Shown here piece by piece: positions 52,484-59,912 of a stretch of DNA of 64,000 nt. Within the stretch, counting starts at the first letter, position 1, and every line of letters begins with the position of its first letter. The position numbers and the translations under genes are program-made. This DNA is from Saccharopolyspora dendranthemae (GTDB taxonomy: Bacteria > Actinomycetota > Actinomycetes > Mycobacteriales > Pseudonocardiaceae): NCBI RefSeq assembly GCF_007829955.1, contig NZ_VIWX01000006.1, positions 248,001-312,000 on the forward strand. The letters are read 5' to 3'. Under the pieces are notes generated by a model that did not search any database, had not been told where the DNA came from, and saw only the letters and a program-made list of their open reading frames with translations.

Positions 52484-53473
52484 ATGAGCGCGCCGCAGTC
52501 CGAGGACGAGCTCAACGAGCGCTTCGAGGCGCTGCTGCGGGACGGCTCCGCGGTGGAACCGCGCGACTGGGTGCCGGACGGCTACCGGCGGATGGTGCTG
52601 CGGCAGATCGCCCAGCACGCCCACTCCGAGATCATCGGGATGCAGCCGGAGGGCGCGTGGCTGACCCGCGCGCCGTCGTTGCACCGCAAATCCGTGCTGC
52701 TGGCCAAGGTCCAGGACGAGGCCGGCCACGGCATGTACCTGTACTCGGCCGCCGAGACGCTGGGAACCGACCGCGACGAGCTGCTCGACGCGCTGCACAA
52801 CGGCAGGCAGCGGTTCGCCGCGACCTTCAACCACCCGGCGCTGACCTGGGCCGACACCGGGGCGATCGCGTGGCTCACCGACGGCGCGGCGGTGCTCAAC
52901 CAGGCCCCGCTGTGCCACACCTCGTACGGGCCGTACGCGCGGGCGATGCGGCGGGTCTGCCAGGAGGAGACGTTCCACGTGCGGCAGGGCTACGACCAGC
53001 TGCGCGCCTTGTGCTCCGGGACTCCCGAGCAGCGCGAGATGGCCCAGGACGCGGTGAACCGCTGGTGGCTGCCCGCGGTGGCGCTGATGTTCGGCCCGCC
53101 CGACACGGTCGCCGGGGGCGCCGACGAGCGCACCGCCGCGATGGGCGCGGTGGTCTCCCGGCGGGCGATGGCGTGGGGCATCAAGCGGCACACCAACGAC
53201 GAGCTGCGGCAGCGGTTCGTCGACCAGGTGGTGCCGCAGGCCTCCTCGCTGGGCCTGGAGCTGCCGGATCCGAACCTGCGCTGGAACGCCGAGCGCGAGC
53301 ACTACGACTTCACCCCGATCACCTGGGAGGTGTACCGGGACGCGCTGGGCGACGACACGCACTCGGCGCGGCAGCGGATCGCCCACCGCGTCGCCGCGCA
53401 CTCGGACGGCGCGTGGGTGCGGGAAGCGGCCGCCGCCTACGCCGCCCGCGAGACCGCGGAGGCCGCGGTATGA
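52484..53473 (+). CDS. paaA: Phenylacetyl-CoA epoxidase subunit A homologue (catalytic di-iron subunit)
   Basis: At 329 residues it has the length of PaaA. The di-iron helices show KVQDEAGHGMYL and QEETFHVRQG (E-x2-H pairs). In the known pathway PaaABCE adds oxygen to phenylacetyl-CoA to give the ring 1,2-epoxide. Here it opens a run of nine tightly packed genes ending in kynU, and no later phenylacetate genes (paaG, paaZ, paaF, paaH, paaJ) or paaK follow. The acceptor may therefore be another aromatic thioester. ATG 52484 was chosen by homology to the usual N-terminus. Confidence 0.92.
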   Translation: MSAPQSEDELNERFEALLRDGSAVEPRDWVPDGYRRMVLRQIAQHAHSEIIGMQPEGAWLTRAPSLHRKSVLLAKVQDEAGHGMYLYSAAETLGTDRDELLDALHNGRQRFAATFNHPALTWADTGAIAWLTDGAAVLNQAPLCHTSYGPYARAMRRVCQEETFHVRQGYDQLRALCSGTPEQREMAQDAVNRWWLPAVALMFGPPDTVAGGADERTAAMGAVVSRRAMAWGIKRHTNDELRQRFVDQVVPQASSLGLELPDPNLRWNAEREHYDFTPITWEVYRDALGDDTHSARQRIAHRVAAHSDGAWVREAAAAYAARETAEAAV

Positions 53474-53757
53474 CCGGCGGAGCACCCTCGTGGGAGGTCT
53501 TCCTGCGCCCGCGAAGGGGTTTGGCGCACCAGCACGTCGGATCGGTGCGCGCGGCCGACCCGGACATGGCGCTCACGCGCGCCCGCGACCTCTACACGCG
53601 GCGCGGCGACCCGCTGTCGCTGTGGGTGGTGGCCTCGGCGTCGGTGCACGCCTCCTCGCCCGACGAGCACGACGCGTTCTTCAGCAACGCCCGCCACAAG
53701 CCCTACCGGTATCCCGAGCAGTACCCGATGACGGCCGAGGAGGGCCGCGATGCGTGA
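53470..53757 (+). CDS. paaB: Phenylacetyl-CoA epoxidase subunit B homologue
   Basis: The 95-residue protein begins WEVFLRPRRGLAHQHVGSVRA and continues with MALTRARDLYTRRGDPLSLWVV, as PaaB does; PaaB is a small structural subunit that links the PaaAC pairs. Its ATG overlaps the paaA stop as ATGA, so they are coupled. Confidence 0.93.
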   Translation: MTGGAPSWEVFLRPRRGLAHQHVGSVRAADPDMALTRARDLYTRRGDPLSLWVVASASVHASSPDEHDAFFSNARHKPYRYPEQYPMTAEEGRDA

Positions 53758-54535
53758 GCCGGTGACCACGACGACCCGCGCCCAGGACGCCGACCTCGCC
53801 GAGCTGGCGCTGCGGCTCGGCGACGACGCACTGGTGCTCGGACAGCGTTTGTGCCGGTGGATCACCCGCGCGCCGATGATCGAGGAGGACCTGGCGCTGT
53901 CCAACATCGCCCTCGACCTCATCGGCCACGCCCGGGTCCTGCTGTCCCGCAGCGGCGCGCTGGACGGCAGCGGTCGCGACGAGGACGACCTGGCTTTCGG
54001 CCGCACGGAGCGGGAGTTCCGCAACGCGCTGCTGGTGGAGCTGCCGAACGGCGACTTCGCGGTGACCATCGCCCGGCACCTGGTGTTCTCCCACTACGCG
54101 GTCCCGTTCTACGAGCGGCTGGCCGGGTGCGGCGACGCCGAGCTGGCCGCGTTCGCCGCGCGGGCGGCCGCGGAGGTCGGTTCGCACCGCAGGCATGCCT
54201 CCGGCTGGACGCTGCGGCTCGGCCTCGGCACCGCCGAGAGCGCGCGCCGGATGCAGGCCGGGCTGGACCGGATCTGGCCCCACGCGGCCGAGCTCTTCGA
54301 ATCGGACCCGGTGACCGAGCGGCTGGTCGACGCCGGGCTGCACCCGCGCCCGGACGAGGTGCGCGCGGCCTGGCACGAGGGCGTCGCCGACGTGCTCGCC
54401 CGCGCCGAGCTCACCGAGCCCGCACCGGACTGGCACGCCACCGGCGGCCGGGCCGGTCTGCACACCGAGGCGTTCGGCCCGCTGGTCGCCGAGATGCAGT
54501 CGGTGCACCGCCAGTTCCCGGGAGGCACGTGGTGA
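53750..54535 (+). CDS. paaC: Phenylacetyl-CoA epoxidase subunit C homologue
   Basis: The 261-residue ferritin-like protein is the non-catalytic partner of PaaA. It has ALVLGQRLCRWITRAPMIEEDLALSNIALDLIGHARVLL and a late PDEVRAAWHEGV. It overlaps paaB by 8 bases. It gives the PaaAC heterodimer its stability and part of the substrate site. Confidence 0.93.
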   Translation: MREPVTTTTRAQDADLAELALRLGDDALVLGQRLCRWITRAPMIEEDLALSNIALDLIGHARVLLSRSGALDGSGRDEDDLAFGRTEREFRNALLVELPNGDFAVTIARHLVFSHYAVPFYERLAGCGDAELAAFAARAAAEVGSHRRHASGWTLRLGLGTAESARRMQAGLDRIWPHAAELFESDPVTERLVDAGLHPRPDEVRAAWHEGVADVLARAELTEPAPDWHATGGRAGLHTEAFGPLVAEMQSVHRQFPGGTW

Positions 54536-55071
54536 TCGCGCGCGAGGACCTCGACCGGGTGCGGTCCCGGGTCGAAGCGCTGCCCGACCCCGAACTGCCG
54601 ATGATCACGCTCGGCGAGCTCGGGGTGATCCGCTCCGCGGAGGCCGCGGGCGACGGGTGCGTGGAGGTCGGGTTCACGCCGACCTTCCTGGGCTGCCCGG
54701 CGATCCCGGCGATCACCGAGGCCATCGAGGGAGTGCTGCGCGACTGCGGCTACCCGGACGGCCGGGTCCGGCACGAGCTCACCCCCGCCTGGACACCCGA
54801 CCTGATCACCCCGACCGGACGCGACGCGCTCGCCGCCCACGGCATCGCGCCACCCGTCGACCGGAATGCCACTGGACCCCGGCCCGGAACGTCAGCGGAC
54901 ATCGGCTCGTCCGGGACGCCGACCTCGCTCGGGTTGGGTCTGGGGACTCCCTGCCCGCACTGCGGTTCGCAGGACACCCGACCGCACAGCTCCTTCGGTC
55001 CGACGCGCTGCCAGTCGATGCTGCGCTGCGCGGAGTGCCGGGAGATCTTCCCGTGCATCACGGCGATGTGA
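54532..55071 (+). CDS. paaD: PaaD, MIP18-type iron-sulfur assembly factor
   Basis: The 179-residue protein starts at GTG 54532, overlapping the paaC stop as GTGA, with GGAGG at good spacing. The N-terminal DUF59 part has LPDPELPMITLGELG and PTFLGCPAIPAI; the C-terminal part has two cysteine pairs, CPHCG and CAEC, that could bind zinc or iron. PaaD is thought to help mature the epoxidase or its reductase. Confidence 0.92.
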   Translation: MIAREDLDRVRSRVEALPDPELPMITLGELGVIRSAEAAGDGCVEVGFTPTFLGCPAIPAITEAIEGVLRDCGYPDGRVRHELTPAWTPDLITPTGRDALAAHGIAPPVDRNATGPRPGTSADIGSSGTPTSLGLGLGTPCPHCGSQDTRPHSSFGPTRCQSMLRCAECREIFPCITAM

Positions 55072-55072
55072 G

Positions 55073-56125
55073 GTGACTCCCCTGAGCACGACCACCACCG
55101 CGGGCTGGTACCCGCTGGAAGTCACCCGCGTCGAGCACCTCACCGCCGAAGCCGTGGCCCTGTCGCTGCACGTGCCGCCGGAGCTGGCGGGGACGTTCGC
55201 GCACCGGCCGGGCCAGCACGTCGTGGTCCGGCACGGCGAGCTGCGGCGCAGCTATTCGGTGTGCCCGCCTCCCGACGACCCGGCCGCGCTGCGGCTGGTC
55301 CTCAAGCCGGTCACGCCGGGCGGTTTCGGCACCTACGCGCGCAGCGAGCTGGCGGCGGGCGACGTGGTCGAGCTGTCGCCGCCCGCCGGGAAGTTCGGGC
55401 TCCCGGAGCTGCGGGGCGCGCACCACGTGCTGATCGCCGGTGGCTGCGGGATCACCCCGCTGGCGCCGATGGCCGCCGCCGCGCTGCGCGGTGACCCGGA
55501 CTGCCGGGTGTCGCTGGTGCACTCCGCGCGCACCGCCGCCGACGCGCTGCTGGCCGACGAGATCGCGCTGCTCAAGGACGAGTTCGTGCAGCGCTTCGAC
55601 GTGCTGCACGTGCTCTCCCGCGAGCGCGGCGGCAGCGAGCTGTGCACCGGCCGGATCGACCCACCGAAGCTGCGGCGGCTGCTGGAGCTGCTGGACGTCC
55701 GGCCCGGCGCGCAGTTCGCGCTGTGCGGTCCGCCCGGCCTGCTGGCCACCGCGCGCGAGGCGCTGGACGGTATTCCGCCGGAGGACGTCCGCACCGAGCT
55801 GTTCGCCTCCACCGCGCCCGGACCGGCGCCGGAGCCCGAATCCCGGGGCGGCCGGATCAGCGCGACCCTCGGCGGTCGCACCAGCAGCGTGACCATGCTC
55901 TCGCAGGACCGGGTGGTGCTCGACGCGGTGCTGCGGCACCGCCCCGAGGTCCCCTACTCCTGCCGCGACGGCGTGTGCGGCAGCTGCCGGGCGAAGGTCC
56001 TCTCCGGTGAGGTCGCGCTCGGACCGCAGCACGCGCTGGACGCCGACGACCTGGCAGGCGGCTACACGCTCGCCTGCCGCGCCCGCCCGCGCACCGACGA
56101 GCTCGCGCTCGACTTCGACGTCTGA
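55073..56125 (+). CDS. paaE: PaaE, ferredoxin-NADP reductase-type electron donor
   Basis: PaaE (350 residues) passes electrons from NADPH through FAD to a [2Fe-2S] cluster and on to PaaA. FAD-binding RRSYSVCPP, NADPH-binding LIAGGCGITPLAPM and the plant-type cluster motif CRDGVCGSCRAKV with a distant CRARP cysteine are present. GTG 55073 follows the paaD stop by one base. Confidence 0.93.
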   Translation: MTPLSTTTTAGWYPLEVTRVEHLTAEAVALSLHVPPELAGTFAHRPGQHVVVRHGELRRSYSVCPPPDDPAALRLVLKPVTPGGFGTYARSELAAGDVVELSPPAGKFGLPELRGAHHVLIAGGCGITPLAPMAAAALRGDPDCRVSLVHSARTAADALLADEIALLKDEFVQRFDVLHVLSRERGGSELCTGRIDPPKLRRLLELLDVRPGAQFALCGPPGLLATAREALDGIPPEDVRTELFASTAPGPAPEPESRGGRISATLGGRTSSVTMLSQDRVVLDAVLRHRPEVPYSCRDGVCGSCRAKVLSGEVALGPQHALDADDLAGGYTLACRARPRTDELALDFDV

Positions 56126-56135
56126 GGAGACGACC

Positions 56136-56903
56136 GTGACCACCACCCCGCACGAGGGCCGCACCGCCCTGGTCACCGGCGGAAGCCGCGGCATCGGCCG
56201 GGCCATCAGCCGGCGCCTCGCCGCCGAAGGCGCCCTGGTCGCCGTGCACTACGGCCACGACCACGACGCCGCCGAGCGGACGGTGAAGGAGATCATCGCC
56301 GACGGCGGCCGCGCGTTCGCGGTGCATGCCGAGCTCGGGGTCCCCGGCGACGCCGACGCGCTGTGGGCGGAGTTCGACCGCCAACTGGCCGCCCAGGACG
56401 CCGAATCCGGGCTGGACGTGCTGGTCAACAACGCCGGCATCACCCTGCCGCGCACCATCGCGAACGTGACCGAGCAGGACTACGACCGACTGTTCGCCAT
56501 CAACACCCGGGCCCCGTTCTTCATCGTCCAACGTGGACTGGAGCGGATCCGGGACGGCGGCGCCATCGTCAACGTCTCGTCGGTGACGACCCGCTTCGCC
56601 TATCCCGCGATCATCGCCTACACGATGAGCAAGGGGGCCCTGGACACCTTCACCCTCGCCCTGGCCAAGGAACTCGGACCGCGTGGCATCACGGTCAACG
56701 CGGTCGCTCCCGGCTTCACCGAGACCGAGATCAACCCGACGTTGCGCAACCCGGAGATCCGCCGGAACTACTCGGCGGAGTCGGTGTTCGACCGGCTCGG
56801 GCAGCCCGAGGACATCGCCGCGGTGGTGTCGTTCGCGGCCGGCCGCGACGCCGGGTGGACCACCGGTCAGTGGATCGACGCCAGCGGCGGTGTCCGGATC
56901 TGA
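56136..56903 (+). CDS. SDR-family oxidoreductase (FabG-like)
   Basis: The 255-residue classical SDR has TGGSRGIGRAI (NADPH loop), NNAG, the catalytic Ser in VNVSS and YTMSK (Tyr-x3-Lys). It starts at GTG with GAGGAG, ten bases after paaE. FabG-like reductases act on beta-keto thioesters or on alcohols and ketones; within this operon it could reduce an oxidised aromatic or ring-opened intermediate. The exact substrate is unknown. Confidence 0.88.
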   Translation: MTTTPHEGRTALVTGGSRGIGRAISRRLAAEGALVAVHYGHDHDAAERTVKEIIADGGRAFAVHAELGVPGDADALWAEFDRQLAAQDAESGLDVLVNNAGITLPRTIANVTEQDYDRLFAINTRAPFFIVQRGLERIRDGGAIVNVSSVTTRFAYPAIIAYTMSKGALDTFTLALAKELGPRGITVNAVAPGFTETEINPTLRNPEIRRNYSAESVFDRLGQPEDIAAVVSFAAGRDAGWTTGQWIDASGGVRI

Positions 56904-56980
56904 CCGCGTTGCGCTCCGAGCCCGAAAGCTCCCCGAAAACCGCTGCCTCCGATCCTGGAGGCGGTCCCCCAGGAGTTGTG

Positions 56981-57829
56981 ATGACCGACCGCGCCTCCGC
57001 CCTCGCGGAACTGTCCACCGACGACCCCCTGACCCAGCCGTTCGGGGGCGCCAGCCCCTACGACGAGTACGTCCGCGCGACGCTGCTCAACACCCTGCAG
57101 GAACCGCTGACCGAGGCCGCCGACGAGATGGGATTCCTGGTCACCACGCAGGTGATGGAGCTCTGGTTCACGCTGATCGTGTACGAGTGGCGCGCCGCGC
57201 GGGAGGCCTTCCGCTCCGACGACCTCGACACCGCGATGGACGCGCTGCTGCGCAGCCGCCGCGGGCTCAAGGCCCTCAACGAGTCGTGGGCGCCGATCGC
57301 GGCGCTGACCCCGGTGCAGTTCAACGGTTTCCGCGCCGCGTTCGGCAAGGCCTCCGGGTTCCAGTCGGCCATGCACCGGCACATGGAGTTCCTCGTCGGG
57401 CAGAAGTCGGCGGCGCTGCTGCGCGCGCACTCCGGCGACCCGGATGTCCACAAGGGACTCAGCGAGGCCTACGAGGAGCCGTCGCTCTACGACGAGGTGC
57501 TGAACTTCCTGCACCGGCGCGGGCTCCCGGTGCCCGAGCACATCCGCAGGCGCGACGTCACCGCGCCCTACGAATCCGACCCCGGTGTCGTCGAGGTGTG
57601 GCGGCGCATCTACTCCGGGCCGCAGCACCACCCGCTGCTGCGGCTGGGCGAACAGCTCACCGACGTGGCCGAGGCGATCACCCGCTGGCGGCTGGACCAC
57701 GTGATGGTCGTGCGCCGGGCGATGGGCGCCAAGCCCGGCAGCGCGGGCTCGGCGGGCGTGAAGTACCTGGAGAAGCGCGCCGCGATCGCGGTGTTCCCGG
57801 AGCTGTGGGAGGCCCGCGGTGCCGTCTAG
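56981..57829 (+). CDS. kynA: Divergent tryptophan 2,3-dioxygenase
   Basis: The 282-residue heme protein follows TDO: DEMGFLVTTQVMELWF, LTPVQFNGFRAAFGKASGFQS, RHMEFLVG, and LDHVMVVRRAMG with the proximal heme histidine. TDO opens the indole ring of tryptophan to N-formylkynurenine. Two usual features are changed: the distal His of the T-H-Q motif is Thr56 here, and the TGGS-type substrate loop reads GSAGSAG. TDO-fold enzymes with other chemistry are known in biosynthesis (MarE, SfmD). CAGGAG precedes ATG 56981. Confidence 0.85.
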   Translation: MTDRASALAELSTDDPLTQPFGGASPYDEYVRATLLNTLQEPLTEAADEMGFLVTTQVMELWFTLIVYEWRAAREAFRSDDLDTAMDALLRSRRGLKALNESWAPIAALTPVQFNGFRAAFGKASGFQSAMHRHMEFLVGQKSAALLRAHSGDPDVHKGLSEAYEEPSLYDEVLNFLHRRGLPVPEHIRRRDVTAPYESDPGVVEVWRRIYSGPQHHPLLRLGEQLTDVAEAITRWRLDHVMVVRRAMGAKPGSAGSAGVKYLEKRAAIAVFPELWEARGAV

Positions 57830-58634
57830 GGAGATCTCCTCGCGCGCCGCGGAGGAGGAGAAGCGGGTGCTGAGCCTCAAGCCGGTGCTGGCCCCGCGGC
57901 ACGGCAAGTACGGCGAGCACCCGCACCACGGCTACGACGAGTGGCCCGGTGACGGGCCGCTGGTGGTGCTGCTGCACGGCGGCTACTGGCGCTACGACCG
58001 GATGCACCTGACCCCGTTCGCCGCCTACCTGGCGCGGCAGGGCTTCTCGGTGCTGCTGCCCGGCTTCCGCCGCTCCGGCGGCGCGGGCGGGTACCCGGAG
58101 ACGTTCGACGACGTGGCGCGGATCGTGGACGAGCTCCCCGCCGGGCGGCCGTACGTGCTGGCCGGGCACTGCTCGGGCGGGCACCTGGCGCTGTGGTGCG
58201 CGGCTCGCGGGCTGCTGCCCGCCGGGTCGCGCTGGCACTCCACGAGGCTGCCGGACGCGGTGCTGGCGCTGGCGCCGATCACCGACCTGGCCGCGACGCG
58301 CCGCGACGACCTCAGCGACGGCGCCGCGGTGCAGCTCATGGGCGCCGAGGAGTTCACCGAGCGGCTGCCGCTGGTGGATCCGGTGACGCTGCTGTCCGAG
58401 GCCGGAACGACGGGGGTGCGCACCGTGCTGCTGCGCGGCGAGGTCGACGAGGAGGTGCCGCACGAGCAGTTCACCGACTACGCGGCGGTGCACCGGGATC
58501 TGGAGACCGTGGTGCTGCCCGGCACCGGCCACTACACGCCGATCGAACCGGACGGCCCGGCCGCCGCAGCGGTGGCCGACGTGTTGTGGCGGTTGTCCCG
58601 TGAACGCGACGACGATCCGGGAGAGTGCTCCTGA
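57819..58634 (+). CDS. Alpha/beta-hydrolase, probable kynurenine formamidase
   Basis: The 271-residue protein has the HGGYW oxyanion motif of arylformamidases, a nucleophile elbow AGHCSGGHLAL, an acid in RGEVDEEVP and a histidine in GTGHYTP. By alignment with GHSAGGHLAL the nucleophile position is Cys118, with Ser119 next, which is unusual. It should release formate from N-formylkynurenine. GTG 57819 lies inside the end of kynA, with GGGAGG in front. It is not of the bacterial metal-dependent KynB type. Confidence 0.78.
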   Translation: MPSREISSRAAEEEKRVLSLKPVLAPRHGKYGEHPHHGYDEWPGDGPLVVLLHGGYWRYDRMHLTPFAAYLARQGFSVLLPGFRRSGGAGGYPETFDDVARIVDELPAGRPYVLAGHCSGGHLALWCAARGLLPAGSRWHSTRLPDAVLALAPITDLAATRRDDLSDGAAVQLMGAEEFTERLPLVDPVTLLSEAGTTGVRTVLLRGEVDEEVPHEQFTDYAAVHRDLETVVLPGTGHYTPIEPDGPAAAAVADVLWRLSRERDDDPGECS

Positions 58635-59872
58635 TGACCGAACTCGCCGAACTCGCCGACCACCTCGACGCCACCGACCCGCTCGCGCACGTCCGGGACC
58701 GCTTCCTGCTGCCGGAGGACGTGGTCTACCTCGACGGGAACTCGCTCGGCCCGCTGCCCGCCGCAGTGCCGCCGGCGCTGGAGGACGCGGTGCACCGCCA
58801 GTGGGGCACCGACCTGATCCGCTCCTGGAACGACAACGACTGGTGGCAGGCCCCGCTGCGGGTAGGCGACGCCGTCGGCGCGCTGATCGGCGCCGCGCCG
58901 GGCCAGACGGTCGCCGGTGATTCCACCAGCGTGCAGCTGTTCACCGCGCTGAGCGCGGCGGCGGAACTGCGCCCGGACCGCCCGCTGCTGGTCACCGACC
59001 CGGAGCACTTCCCCACCGACCGCTACCTGGCCGACTCGGTCGGCCGGCTGCACGGGCGGCAGGTCCGCCGGGTGGCGCCCGCCGACCTGCCGGAGTTCCT
59101 CGACGAGCACGGCGACCAGGTCGCGGTGATCAGCTACTCGCCGGTCGACTTCCGCACCGGCGAACTCCACGACATGGCCGCGCTGACCGCCGCCGCGCAC
59201 CGGGTGGGCGCGCTGGTGTTGTGGGACCTGTGCCACGCGGCCGGGGCGATGCCGGTGGGCCTCGACGACCTCGGGGTGGACTTCGCGGTCGGCTGCGGTT
59301 ACAAGTTCCTCTCCGGCGGTCCCGGCGCCCCGGCCTTCCTGTACGCCGCCGAGCGGCACCACGATTCGTGGCGCACGCCGCTCAACGGCTGGACCGGCCA
59401 CGCCGAGCCGTTCGGCCTGCACGCCGACTACACCCCCGCACCGGGGATCGCCCGAGCCCGCATCGGCACCCCGCCGATCCTCTCGCTGCTGGCCCTCGAA
59501 GCAGCGCTCTCGGCGTTCGACGGCGTCGACTTGGAGCAGGTCCGGGCCAAGAGCCTCTCCCTGACCGGCTTCTTCCTCCGCTGCGCCGAAGACCTGCTGG
59601 CCGCAGAGGGTTTCGAACCGGTCACCCCGGCGGAACCCGAGATCCGCGCCAGCCAGGTCTCGCTGCGGCACCCGCACGCCTACGGCCTGATCCAGGCCCT
59701 GGCAGCGCGAGGAATCATCGCCGACATGCGGGCGCCGGACATCCTCCGCTTCGGCGTCAACGCCCTCTACACCTCGCACCACGACGTCCTCGCCGCCGCC
59801 ACCCGCCTCCAGCGCACCACTGCCGCAGGCGAGTACGACTCCGCACCGCAACAACCGGGCACCGTGACCTGA
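58634..59872 (+). CDS. kynU: Kynureninase
   Basis: KynU (412 residues) uses PLP to split kynurenine into anthranilate and alanine. DGNSLGPLP, DSTSVQLFTAL, DPEHFPTDRY, LWDLCHAAGA and GCGYKFLSGGPGAPAF (PLP lysine) are in the family order. ATG 58634 overlaps the preceding stop as TGATG, with GGGAGAG upstream. As the end of the operon it would supply anthranilate; no kynurenine 3-monooxygenase is present, so 3-hydroxyanthranilate is not expected from this cluster. Confidence 0.95.
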   Translation: MTELAELADHLDATDPLAHVRDRFLLPEDVVYLDGNSLGPLPAAVPPALEDAVHRQWGTDLIRSWNDNDWWQAPLRVGDAVGALIGAAPGQTVAGDSTSVQLFTALSAAAELRPDRPLLVTDPEHFPTDRYLADSVGRLHGRQVRRVAPADLPEFLDEHGDQVAVISYSPVDFRTGELHDMAALTAAAHRVGALVLWDLCHAAGAMPVGLDDLGVDFAVGCGYKFLSGGPGAPAFLYAAERHHDSWRTPLNGWTGHAEPFGLHADYTPAPGIARARIGTPPILSLLALEAALSAFDGVDLEQVRAKSLSLTGFFLRCAEDLLAAEGFEPVTPAEPEIRASQVSLRHPHAYGLIQALAARGIIADMRAPDILRFGVNALYTSHHDVLAAATRLQRTTAAGEYDSAPQQPGTVT

Positions 59873-59912
59873 TCCGGGCCGGAGCCCAGGAATTCGACCG
59901 GCGGAGGCGTGA

